NCBI GenBank assembly: GCA_050951585.1
Contig: JBMNJI010000007.1
Span: 186,001 to 250,000, forward strand
Source of the DNA: UBA3937 sp050951585
GTDB lineage: Bacteria > Bacillota > Peptococcia > DRI-13 > DTU073
Direction of reading: 5' to 3'
DNA length: 64,000 bases
The position numbers and the translations under genes are program-made. Shown piece by piece: positions 17,904 through 25,340 of the stretch. The notes under the pieces were generated by a model. The model saw nothing but the letters and a program-made list of their open reading frames with translations. It did not search any database and was not told the DNA's origin. Within the stretch, counting starts at the first letter, position 1, and the number at the start of each line of letters is the position of its first letter.

Positions 17904-18570
17904 ATATCCCATAGGTCCTATTCACATCCTGCACGAAAATAATCCCGTGCCCCGGTTCATCTATTTTTAACTGCTCCCTGATGGCAGTGACAATCGCTTC
18001 GGTGGTCTCTTTTTTGGCCAGGATAAGCACAATCTCCTTTTCCGGCTCAATATCCATGGCAAAGACCTTGCTGATTTCGTGCATTCCCGAGCCCCGGCCG
18101 TTGATAATCGTCCCGCCTTTAGAGCCGGCTTTGGTTGCCGCATCAATGACAAATTCTGCCTTGCCTTTATCCACAACTACCGTAATAGCATGATACATAA
18201 TATTTTCCACACCTCTTCCTTCCTTCAGATTTTCGCATTTACAACCTCTATTGCCGATAACCTGCGAAACCAGAGTAGTAAATGCGATTCCATGATTAGG
18301 CTTTTCAAATTTAAAATCGTCGTTTAGCTTGTTAAGAGTAGCATCGGCTGTTTCTTTGTCTCCCACAATAAAAACGATTTCTTTCCTGACATCAGACAAG
18401 CCCAGGAATTCCAGAATGTGGTTATTGACTGTCCCTTTCCCTAAGAGAACGGTGCCGCCGGTAATGCCGCAATGCTTCGCACATTGCAGTATTTTGCTCC
18501 CCAAACCGAAATTGACGATAATGCTGATTAGTTCGTAATGTGCTGACTGTGTTTCTACATCATTACCCAT
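17896..18570 (-). CDS. Tandem P-II-like regulatory protein
   Basis: About 224 residues containing two ferredoxin-fold P-II-like domains in one chain. Domain 1 has GITGGTVLLGKGTVNNHILEFLGL and EKPNHGIAFTTLV; domain 2 has AGSKGGTIINGRGSG and DEPGHGIIFVQDV. These correspond to the nucleotide-binding G-G-T and C-terminal GxGxIF segments of GlnB/GlnK. The T-loops are shortened and lack the uridylylated tyrosine, so it is a P-II-like sensor and not classical GlnB. The start at 18570 overlaps the DUF1538 stop by 8 bases. Probable role: nucleotide-responsive control of the DUF1538 membrane protein. Confidence 0.85.
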   Translation of the reverse strand: MGNDVETQSAHYELISIIVNFGLGSKILQCAKHCGITGGTVLLGKGTVNNHILEFLGLSDVRKEIVFIVGDKETADATLNKLNDDFKFEKPNHGIAFTTLVSQVIGNRGCKCENLKEGRGVENIMYHAITVVVDKGKAEFVIDAATKAGSKGGTIINGRGSGMHEISKVFAMDIEPEKEIVLILAKKETTEAIVTAIREQLKIDEPGHGIIFVQDVNRTYGIYE

Positions 18571-20053
18571 CTGTTTCGACACCTCTTTTCCTAGAGTTTA
18601 TTTTATATAATACCCCGAGGACTTGTAAAGCGATAATCGGCGTCATCGCCACCATGGCAATCACCCCGAAACCATCAACCAAGACATTGGCTCCTTCGAT
18701 TGCTTCAGCAGCCCCTTGGGCAAAAGCCAAAATAAAAGTGGCCGTCATCGGACCTGAGGCCACCCCGCCCGAATCAAAAGCCATGCCCACAAATAACGGC
18801 GGCACATAGTGCGACAGCGCGATCGAAATCACATAACCGGGCAGGAGATAATGCCATAATTGAAGGCCCGGCACCAGGATCCGGATAATCGATAAAGCTA
18901 CCGCCGAGCCAACCCCCAGCGCTAAAGCAACCATGACGATTTTTCTCTTCACATATCCGCTTGTCACATTTTCAATCTGATGTGTCAAAACATACACGGC
19001 CGGTTCGGCCAGAATAGTCACAAGCCCGAGCAGGAAACCCACTATGACCACATACGCCTTATTATCCAGCGACGTCACCAGGTATCCCACAGCCCTTCCC
19101 GCATCCATAAAACCGGCATTAACACCTACTAAGAAGAAAACCAGACCGATAAACGTATAAATAGCGCCGATCATTATTTTACGCACCGCATTCCGGGATA
19201 ATTTAAAAGCAATCTTTTGAAAAACAATAAAAATGCATAAGATCGGGAACAAGGCCAGCAGTATTTCCTCGGCCACCGTCGGAATTAACTGGATAAAAGG
19301 TAGCAGAATTGAGGTAGTTGCACCCTCTTCAATTTGCATCGTAGCCGTAATTTGTTCCGGTCTTGAAATAATACTCATCAGCATTACGGCGATAATTGCC
19401 CCGGCAGAGGCGATCGCCACCAAGCCGAAGCTATCCGTCTCGGAAGACTGACTATCCCTCTTTAACATGGAAACGCCCATGGCCAGGGCCAACAGGAAGG
19501 GAACCGTCAGGGCTCCGGTTGTTGCACCCGAAGCATCAAAAGAGATGGCTAAAAATTCCGGTGAAGTAAGGATTGCCAGTACAAAAATCAGTGCATACAA
19601 ACCCGTGAGGACTTTGCTTAAAGAAACATTATACACAATTCTGCTCAGACCTAATGATACCATTAAGGCAATCCCCAACGAGACAACAACCACAATACTC
19701 AGCATGGAAATCAGGCCGGAAGAGACAAATTCCACCTGTCCGGCCAGAATATGCAAATCAGGCTCCGCAATGGAAATAAAAAAACCCAGGGCCAACCCGG
19801 CACATACCACGATCGTAATTTTATTCGTTTTAGCTAAGGTTGAACCCATCACATTGCCAATAGGCGTGATCCCCATATCTACGCCACTTAAAAAGATTGA
19901 TAGTCCGATAATAATGAACAAGGCCCCCACTAGTAGTCTGATGAGCATTGATGTATCAAGGGGCGTTATCGTAAAATGTAGCAACAAAACAATACCGGTA
20001 ATAGGTAATACGGCAAATAAAACCTCTTTTAGTTTATCAACGAGAATATTCAA
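18563..20053 (-). CDS. DUF1538 integral membrane protein (putative transporter)
   Basis: About 496 residues from a TTG at 20053 (GGAGAGAGGG about 11 bases upstream). It has roughly twelve hydrophobic helices organised as two homologous halves. Both halves contain a GxxFIxxGLxxFLxGVxxG-type segment (LFIIIGLSIFLSGVDMGITPIG and FIGLVFFLVGVNAGFMDAG) and an AEP motif (ISIAEPDLHILAGQV and TILAEPAVYVLTHQI). This is the DUF1538 family, of unknown substrate. Genes of this family are often next to P-II genes, as here, which suggests P-II-gated transport as with AmtB-GlnK. That role is inference. Confidence 0.85.
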   Translation of the reverse strand: MNILVDKLKEVLFAVLPITGIVLLLHFTITPLDTSMLIRLLVGALFIIIGLSIFLSGVDMGITPIGNVMGSTLAKTNKITIVVCAGLALGFFISIAEPDLHILAGQVEFVSSGLISMLSIVVVVSLGIALMVSLGLSRIVYNVSLSKVLTGLYALIFVLAILTSPEFLAISFDASGATTGALTVPFLLALAMGVSMLKRDSQSSETDSFGLVAIASAGAIIAVMLMSIISRPEQITATMQIEEGATTSILLPFIQLIPTVAEEILLALFPILCIFIVFQKIAFKLSRNAVRKIMIGAIYTFIGLVFFLVGVNAGFMDAGRAVGYLVTSLDNKAYVVIVGFLLGLVTILAEPAVYVLTHQIENVTSGYVKRKIVMVALALGVGSAVALSIIRILVPGLQLWHYLLPGYVISIALSHYVPPLFVGMAFDSGGVASGPMTATFILAFAQGAAEAIEGANVLVDGFGVIAMVAMTPIIALQVLGVLYKINSRKRGVETDG

Positions 20054-20218
20054 ACAGTGGTCATCCCTCTCTCCAATAAATATAATATTTCTATAATAAT
20101 TAATAATTATTTTCACATTATCATTATAAATGTTTTTTCTTTGTTTTGCACCTGAAAAAACCATTTTTCTGCCTTCTCATAATCCGTTCGCCCGCCTCCA
20201 AGCCATTACGGCGTATCT

Positions 20219-20333
20219 CTCAACGACGCTTCACGCCGGAATCACTCCGGCACTGCAACACTGCCGCCCCTCGTCGTAGGGAGGACGCGCCGGCATGATA
20301 TGCGCCGATAAACAAACGCCGGCGTGACTTGCC
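20219..20333. other. GC-rich intergenic segment with short inverted repeats
   Basis: The 350 bases between the DUF1538 gene and the small membrane protein gene hold a markedly GC-rich island with GCCGGA...TCCGGC, CGCCGGCAT and ATGCGCCG, and CGCCGGCG. It could be a dispersed palindromic repeat; no gene is supported in it. Confidence 0.35.
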
Positions 20334-20362
20334 TTGACAGCAGATAGACGATATGCTATAGT
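20334..20362 (+). promoter_or_regulatory. Strong sigma-A-type promoter
   Basis: A consensus TTGACA (20334-20339), an exact 17-base spacer and TATAGT (20357-20362), 42 bases before the ATG of the small membrane protein gene. Confidence 0.85.
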
Positions 20363-20403
20363 GCTTTTCGTAATATTCCATGATTTCACCAGAAGGAGCA
20401 TTT

Positions 20404-20745
20404 ATGATGAAGAGACGCCTCAAAAATACTCTCGGTTTTTTTGATCTACAGACAAGAAAGAACCTGTCTCAGGAAGAAAGAAGAAGCATCAAAGAAGATC
20501 TTTTAACCCAGATTGCCTTTCTTCAACACGAACGGCTTTGTCATTTACTTGTCACACTAGCCTTCGCCCTATTTACCCTGCTGACGGCCTGTTGCGCCTT
20601 CTTATTTCACGAATTGGGTGTATATTTATTAATGGGCGTATTTATCGTCCTGTTACTGCCTTATATTTGGCATTATTATGTTTTGGAAAACGGCGTGCAA
20701 AAGCTATATACATACTACGACCGCATTAATTCGCTTCCTTCATAG
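20404..20745 (+). CDS. Small two-helix membrane protein
   Basis: 113 residues starting MMKRRLKNTLGFFDL. The ATG at 20404 was chosen because AGAAGGAG ends five bases before it. A basic/charged N-terminal 45 residues is followed by two membrane helices (LLVTLAFALFTLLTACCAFLF and VYLLMGVFIVLLLPYIWHYYVL) and a short Tyr-rich tail. Family not recognised. It is transcribed alone between a near-consensus promoter and a strong terminator, one of the few plus-strand genes here, so it is probably well expressed. The arrangement N-out or N-in cannot be told reliably. Confidence 0.75.
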   Translation: MMKRRLKNTLGFFDLQTRKNLSQEERRSIKEDLLTQIAFLQHERLCHLLVTLAFALFTLLTACCAFLFHELGVYLLMGVFIVLLLPYIWHYYVLENGVQKLYTYYDRINSLPS

Positions 20746-20810
20746 ACTTTTTTCTGTCGCTCAATGAAACTCAATTTTCACATCAGTTTTGTTTTCATTA
20801 AAAATAATAA

Positions 20811-20850
20811 AGCCCAGGAAAATGCCAGATTGCCTGCAATTTCCTGGGCT
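20811..20850 (+). terminator. Rho-independent terminator of the small membrane protein gene
   Basis: A perfect 11-bp stem, AGCCCAGGAAA with TTTCCTGGGCT, followed by CTTTTTAT. It may also serve the convergent ADP-ribosylglycohydrolase gene. Confidence 0.9.
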
Positions 20851-20890
20851 CTTTTTATGCCGTTTTGCAAAACCGAACCTGCCCTTCCCA

Positions 20891-22255
20891 TTAAAACAGT
20901 TGCATTCTCATTAAAATGTTCAAAAATACCTTGTCGCCCACCGCATCAGCCCATAATCCGTCGCAAAAACGTTCCTGCCGTATATAGCCTGTAAGAATGG
21001 CTTTGAGCAATTCAAAATCCGCCGAATCAATGGCCCGGACCATTTCACCTGTACTATCAAGCCCATGTTGCTCAATAATCTCCATATAGTTAAAACTAAT
21101 CAAGTTGGTATGATACACTGTTTGAATAAAATCAAGAAATTCCTGCTTATAAACGGGATAGGGTGAAAATTCGCAAACACTATCCTTCGTCGCCGTTTTA
21201 AAATAAGGGATATAGTTGCAGATTTTGCTGATTGATCTTCTATTACAAGCGGTATACAGATTATCACAGAGCACTTCGATGTACCCTCGTTTGGCAATTG
21301 TGTCTAACCATTTGGCAGGAATATTCTCATATCCGTAATATAATCCGGCTAATCCTCCGGCAACAGCAGCCACAGTATCGGCATCTTCTCCCAGATTCAC
21401 CGCCTTCAAGACGCAGTCCCGGTAGTTGTTAGTATTCAAGAGACACCAGAGGGCCGCCTCCAGTGTATCCACAACATAACCGCTGCTCTTGATCATTTCC
21501 TCCTCCAGGTTGGCGAAGTCATCCTTGCTAAGCCGTTCGAAATAAGATAACTCATCTTTATACTCACGCTGTTCCCGATAATACTTAAACGCCTGATAAA
21601 TCCCCATGCCCACAGCTGTTTTCAGCTCCATTGCTTCAAGCAGCTTCGAGGCTACGGAAAGATAAATACCACAAGCAATCTTACTGCGTTTATGGGCATG
21701 AGTTAAGGCCGAAACATTATGAATAATCGTAAAAGCATCCTCCATCTGCTTTTGATAGACCGGCTCGCCAAACTCTGTTCCGTAGATTGACTGCAGATAA
21801 AAGGCTAAGGGCAGAATCCGCATCAGCGAACCATTTCCATTGTCCCTTTCACTTGTGCCGCCGCATTCTAAGGGGGCTGTGCCGGACGAAAAACGTTCAA
21901 GGGCGGCGGCCGTTGAATGCCCCACATCAAAAACCTCGCCGTGCGGAGTAAACTCAGCCTCCTGATACCACTTCAGGAAGTTTGTCATAATCCCGGCATA
22001 ATCCGGTCCTTCGATCATGGCGCTGCTATTTGTCTGATTACTCCTGGCAAGACTTTCGGCCAGGCATAAGGTCATACTGGTATCGTCGGACCATGTTCCC
22101 GCCGGCTGATGATATGTTCCGTAACCGCGCATATCGGTTACCGGATTCTTTCTTAAGGACTCCCTACTGGTAAATTCAACGGGGACTCCTAAGGCATCCC
22201 CAACACACAAACCCATGATCCCGCTCAAAACGGGGTTCTTATCCACTTTTTTCAC
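20891..22255 (-). CDS. ADP-ribosylglycohydrolase-family protein
   Basis: About 454 residues from a GTG at 22255 (AAGGGAGG seven bases upstream). The N-terminal roughly 330 residues are an ADP-ribosyl hydrolase domain with GLCVGDALGVPVEF, SDDTSM (binuclear Mg site), NGNGSLMRILPLAFY and GEDADTVAAVAGGLAGLYYG, all in the expected order. Members remove ADP-ribose from Arg on proteins (DraG type) or act on other ADP-ribosyl compounds. A C-terminal roughly 120-residue extension (from PYFKTATKD) is not recognised. Ends in a terminator shared region. Its substrate is unknown; the ADP-ribosyltransferase encoded 9 kb away is secreted, so a direct pairing is not demonstrated. Confidence 0.9.
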   Translation of the reverse strand: MKKVDKNPVLSGIMGLCVGDALGVPVEFTSRESLRKNPVTDMRGYGTYHQPAGTWSDDTSMTLCLAESLARSNQTNSSAMIEGPDYAGIMTNFLKWYQEAEFTPHGEVFDVGHSTAAALERFSSGTAPLECGGTSERDNGNGSLMRILPLAFYLQSIYGTEFGEPVYQKQMEDAFTIIHNVSALTHAHKRSKIACGIYLSVASKLLEAMELKTAVGMGIYQAFKYYREQREYKDELSYFERLSKDDFANLEEEMIKSSGYVVDTLEAALWCLLNTNNYRDCVLKAVNLGEDADTVAAVAGGLAGLYYGYENIPAKWLDTIAKRGYIEVLCDNLYTACNRRSISKICNYIPYFKTATKDSVCEFSPYPVYKQEFLDFIQTVYHTNLISFNYMEIIEQHGLDSTGEMVRAIDSADFELLKAILTGYIRQERFCDGLWADAVGDKVFLNILMRMQLF

Positions 22256-22340
22256 CAACCTGCCTCCCTTGTAAAAAGACAATCTAAATTAAGAAAATTA
22301 TATCATATTTTGCCGTATACCAAATTAATAATCTTACCCA

Positions 22341-22381
22341 AAAGGAATAAGCCTCCGCACTATGCAGAGGCTTATTCCTTT
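22341..22381 (-). terminator. Rho-independent terminator of the MerR/TipAS gene
   Basis: A perfect 15-bp stem, AAAGGAATAAGCCTC with GAGGCTTATTCCTTT and an 11-base loop, just 3' of the regulator gene. Confidence 0.85.
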
Positions 22382-22393
22382 ATTAACTCTACC

Positions 22394-23158
22394 TTACGCC
22401 TTTATTCCCGTATAAATCCGCATGGCATCACGCAAAAACGCGGCACAGCCGGGGGCAATTTTTTCATAGTAGGCCGTAAAGCGGGAATCGTCAACGTACA
22501 TCTGCGCCAGTCCCATATGGGCCTCTTTGGAATACTGTGGCCAAAAGAAGAGCAACCATTTTTTGTGCAACTCACAAGCCTTTTGCGCCAGTTCGCCTGC
22601 GGGCTCGCCGCCGGCAACCGCCTGTTTTAACGTTTCATTCAACCTCTCGGTCAATTCCTGAAGCTCCGCGTACTGCTCCTCGGTCATGTTCATAAATTTT
22701 TCATTGGAACGGGCAACATTTTCCTCGCCATATTTTTCCCGAATTTCCCGACCATATTTTGCTTCGTTCTCTGCCAGCATCTTTTTCTTAAAGCCCTCAA
22801 ACTTCTCTTTATCCGTCATCCTGATCCTCCCCTCCGTTTCGGCAATGGTCTTTTCCACATTAGCAATCAATAATTCCAGGCGTTTCTTTTTGTCAAGAAG
22901 TCTAGCATGATGTTCGCACAAAGCGGCACGTTTGTCAAAAGAGGGAGCCGTGATGATCCTTTTGATTTGTTCCAGCTCTATACCAAGTTCACGATAAAAC
23001 AAAATCTGCTGCAAGCGGTCAACTTCCGCCCTGCCGTAAAGACGATAACCGGATGAACTGATCCTTGCCGGCTTTAGAAGACCAATTTCATCATAGTAAC
23101 GTAACGTTCGTGAACTGATGCCCGCTAATTTCGCCAGCTTTTGCACTGTATACTCCAT
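22394..23158 (-). CDS. MerR-family regulator with TipAS ligand domain
   Basis: About 254 residues starting MEYTVQKLAKLAGISSRTLRYYDEIGLLKPARISSSGYRLY, the MerR winged-helix DNA-binding domain. A long coiled coil follows, then a TipAS-like domain (MTDKEKFEGFKKKMLAENEAKYG ... FMNMTEEQYAELQ ... WPQYSKEAHMGLAQMYVDDSRFTAYYEKIAPGCAAFLRDAMRIY). TipAS domains bind thiopeptides and other drugs and trigger activation. The start was set by a full AGGAGGTGAT site. The gene has its own MerR-type promoter, so it probably autoregulates. It lies 81 bases downstream of cooS on the same strand. Confidence 0.93.
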   Translation of the reverse strand: MEYTVQKLAKLAGISSRTLRYYDEIGLLKPARISSSGYRLYGRAEVDRLQQILFYRELGIELEQIKRIITAPSFDKRAALCEHHARLLDKKKRLELLIANVEKTIAETEGRIRMTDKEKFEGFKKKMLAENEAKYGREIREKYGEENVARSNEKFMNMTEEQYAELQELTERLNETLKQAVAGGEPAGELAQKACELHKKWLLFFWPQYSKEAHMGLAQMYVDDSRFTAYYEKIAPGCAAFLRDAMRIYTGIKA

Positions 23159-23181
23159 GCGAATCACCTCCTGACACCCTT

Positions 23182-23212
23182 ATCATAAACCTTTACGTTA
23201 CGGCAATGTCAA
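23182..23212 (-). promoter_or_regulatory. MerR-type promoter with 19-bp spacer
   Basis: On the minus strand TTGACA (23212-23207) and TATGAT (23187-23182) are separated by 19 bases instead of the usual 17, the hallmark of promoters activated by MerR proteins through DNA distortion. A partial dyad (CCGTAACGTAAAGG) fills the spacer. It lies 24 bases before the regulator ATG. Confidence 0.82.
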
Positions 23213-23238
23213 GAGAAAAAATATTTTTTGCATTAATG

Positions 23239-25155
23239 TCACTGCAGGCCCAGTCTTTGCCGTTTTTTCAGGATGTGCGCTTCGATATCCTGCGCCACTT
23301 CGACCGGGTTATCACCCAAGGCGACCTTGCCGCCGGTTATCCCTTCGACATCTTTTGTCAGTAAATTGACCAGATCGCCGGCGCCAGTAATAAATGGCGT
23401 AGGCGAAAGGTGCGTATAAGCGCCATATGCTACGGCAAAGATTCCGTCAATGGTTGCTTTTTGCTCCATCCATTCCGGTGCGGTAACGGCAATCGGCAAA
23501 TCAGAGACATCCGCATCCAGATGATCAGCCAAGGCCGTGACTAGCATGGAGATACGCCCTGTATCCGTACAAGTGCCAAAGCTAAGAACCGGGGGAATCT
23601 TTAAGGCGTTACATACCCCTTGCAGTCCTTTACCGGCCAGCTTGACGGCATCCATACTGCACATCCCCGCTACTTCTAAACCATGATTTCCGCAACCCCC
23701 GGCCACAATGAGGATGTCACGCTTGATTAATTCCTTCGCCAGATTAACAGTGTTCCAATCCTGGGGGCCGTTGCGGAGGGTAGAACAGCTGACCAGCGCA
23801 ACCACACCCTTAATCTGCCCTTTGGCCAGTACATCAACCAGATTATTCAGGTCATTGCCGATCGCTTTTAAAACCGCCTCCGTGGAGAAACCCGCAATGG
23901 CCTTTTGTTTGTTCTTGGGCACTAAAGGAGTAATTCTGCCGTGCCTCTTCCGGAAATTTTCCACGGCAATATTAATACAGTTTTCGGCCATTTCATCTGC
24001 TTGGGCCGGATAATACGGCATTTGATGCTCCGTGCCCGGCACTCCGATGATGGTACTGACACTGATAAGGGCAACCTGATATTTTTCCGCATATTGATCA
24101 ATCGCCGGCGGTGAACAGTTCTCTTCCATCACCAGTGCATCAACGGCACCGGTCGCCAGCAGCGGTTCAATGGACAGCCAGTTCCCCATCAGACCCACAA
24201 AAACATCATCTACCGGGAATCTTTGCAGGAGCTCCTGCCCCGTTTCGATGGAACCGACAACATGGATTCCCTTGGCCCCGGCCTTTTGGGCCCGCTCCTG
24301 ATAGATCGGCTGCCGGACTTTTTGCAGCGTGGCAACGCCAATCCAAGGTTGATGCCCGTTAAAAACAATATTCACATAGTCCGGATCCATAATCCCCAGA
24401 TCAACATCAACTTCATGAGGCATCGGCGTCCCAAAAAGGATATCCTGCACCATCTCGAGACCAATTTGCGCGGTATAAATAGTAGACACCCCCAAACGCA
24501 GGGCTTTCCTGGCTAAGGAGACATAATCTCCGTCGACGTTTGTCAAACAACTGGCAATACTATTCTCGACCTCATGCTGAACCCCCGAGGGATAAAGGTG
24601 CGTCTCCCGCCATAAAGACTTTCTCTTTTTGGGGGCAAATGCTTCGAGCATCACACTTTCCTGATCGGGATTGATTTTCAATTCACGGTCCAACAGTTCC
24701 CCCAACTGAATAGCCAATTGCTTTGTCTCCTGGTTGGGATTAATCCCTACTTTTTCGCACATCCACTTCAGCTTTTCGCTGTCCGTAATTGTGAAAGATG
24801 TTTTTCCCTCTCCGGTAGCTTTTAAGGTTCTAAAGGCCTCAAAAGCATGATGCGCGTATGTAGCCGCCCCCATAATGTTACGCATAAGTAAATTCCGCAT
24901 CGCCATCGCATCGGCCCCGATTCCGCAAACACCTTTATCGGCACCCGCCACCTTGTCACTAATGCGGCAAGGTCCATGGGTGCACAACTGACAGCTCAAC
25001 CCCTGTAAACAAAAATTGCAGCGTAGCTTATCCTGGACCGGCCATCTGGAAAAGACACTGGAGAGACCGTCCTCTTTGATTCTTTTCAACATCTCTTCCA
25101 CTGAGTCATGATAACTTACCCGTCCTTCAGTTTTTTCTAAAACCTTTTCCGTCAT
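23239..25155 (-). CDS. CooS-family protein with deviant active-site motif (hybrid-cluster-type variant)
   Basis: 638 residues, full length for CooS. B-cluster cysteines are C55, C58, C63 and C77. The D-cluster region has C46-x2-C49 and Ser54, where Ni-CODHs have C-x7-C. For the C-cluster, H268, C347, C457, C488 and C529 and the lysine K566 (APEWMEQKA) are present. But the segment GSIETGQELL (301-310) has Ile-Glu where Ni-CODHs have Cys-Cys (GxCCTGNE); E304 therefore replaces the cysteine that binds the pendant iron. The H93 and H99 equivalents are Tyr and Glu. Such proteins (CooS-V of Carboxydothermus) carry an Fe-S-O hybrid cluster and do not oxidise CO. No cooC, cooF or acs gene is adjacent. 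Annotation as CO dehydrogenase would probably be wrong. Confidence 0.88.
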   Translation of the reverse strand: MTEKVLEKTEGRVSYHDSVEEMLKRIKEDGLSSVFSRWPVQDKLRCNFCLQGLSCQLCTHGPCRISDKVAGADKGVCGIGADAMAMRNLLMRNIMGAATYAHHAFEAFRTLKATGEGKTSFTITDSEKLKWMCEKVGINPNQETKQLAIQLGELLDRELKINPDQESVMLEAFAPKKRKSLWRETHLYPSGVQHEVENSIASCLTNVDGDYVSLARKALRLGVSTIYTAQIGLEMVQDILFGTPMPHEVDVDLGIMDPDYVNIVFNGHQPWIGVATLQKVRQPIYQERAQKAGAKGIHVVGSIETGQELLQRFPVDDVFVGLMGNWLSIEPLLATGAVDALVMEENCSPPAIDQYAEKYQVALISVSTIIGVPGTEHQMPYYPAQADEMAENCINIAVENFRKRHGRITPLVPKNKQKAIAGFSTEAVLKAIGNDLNNLVDVLAKGQIKGVVALVSCSTLRNGPQDWNTVNLAKELIKRDILIVAGGCGNHGLEVAGMCSMDAVKLAGKGLQGVCNALKIPPVLSFGTCTDTGRISMLVTALADHLDADVSDLPIAVTAPEWMEQKATIDGIFAVAYGAYTHLSPTPFITGAGDLVNLLTKDVEGITGGKVALGDNPVEVAQDIEAHILKKRQRLGLQ

Positions 25156-25260
25156 TAGTCCATCATTCCCTTTCTAATTTTTTTTGTTTTACGCTAACTT
25201 CCCGTAAGCGCGGCTTATTCCATTTCCCCTTTTTTTAAATAATTATTTTGCCGCAAATAA

Positions 25261-25298
25261 TTTAGGCAGTAATATCGTTATTGATATTACTGCCTAAA
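25261..25298 (-). terminator. Perfect 16-bp hairpin between DUF1624 gene and cooS
   Basis: TTTAGGCAGTAATATC and GATATTACTGCCTAAA form a perfect stem with a 6-base loop, flanked by A/T runs on both sides. It follows the DUF1624 gene and precedes cooS by about 105 bases, so it probably separates the two transcripts. Confidence 0.75.
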
Positions 25299-25340
25299 AT
25301 TGCTAAAACATATTCATCCCCATGGCAAACCAGAACAAGA

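Noticed and set aside
20891..22282. Longer start for the ADP-ribosylglycohydrolase
   Set aside because: The GTG at 22255 has an AAGGGAGG site seven bases away; the upstream ATG does not.
23239..25155. Plain annotation as carbon monoxide dehydrogenase catalytic subunit
   Set aside because: The missing C-cluster cysteine and absence of Ni-maturation genes argue against CO oxidation; it is reported as a CooS-family variant instead.
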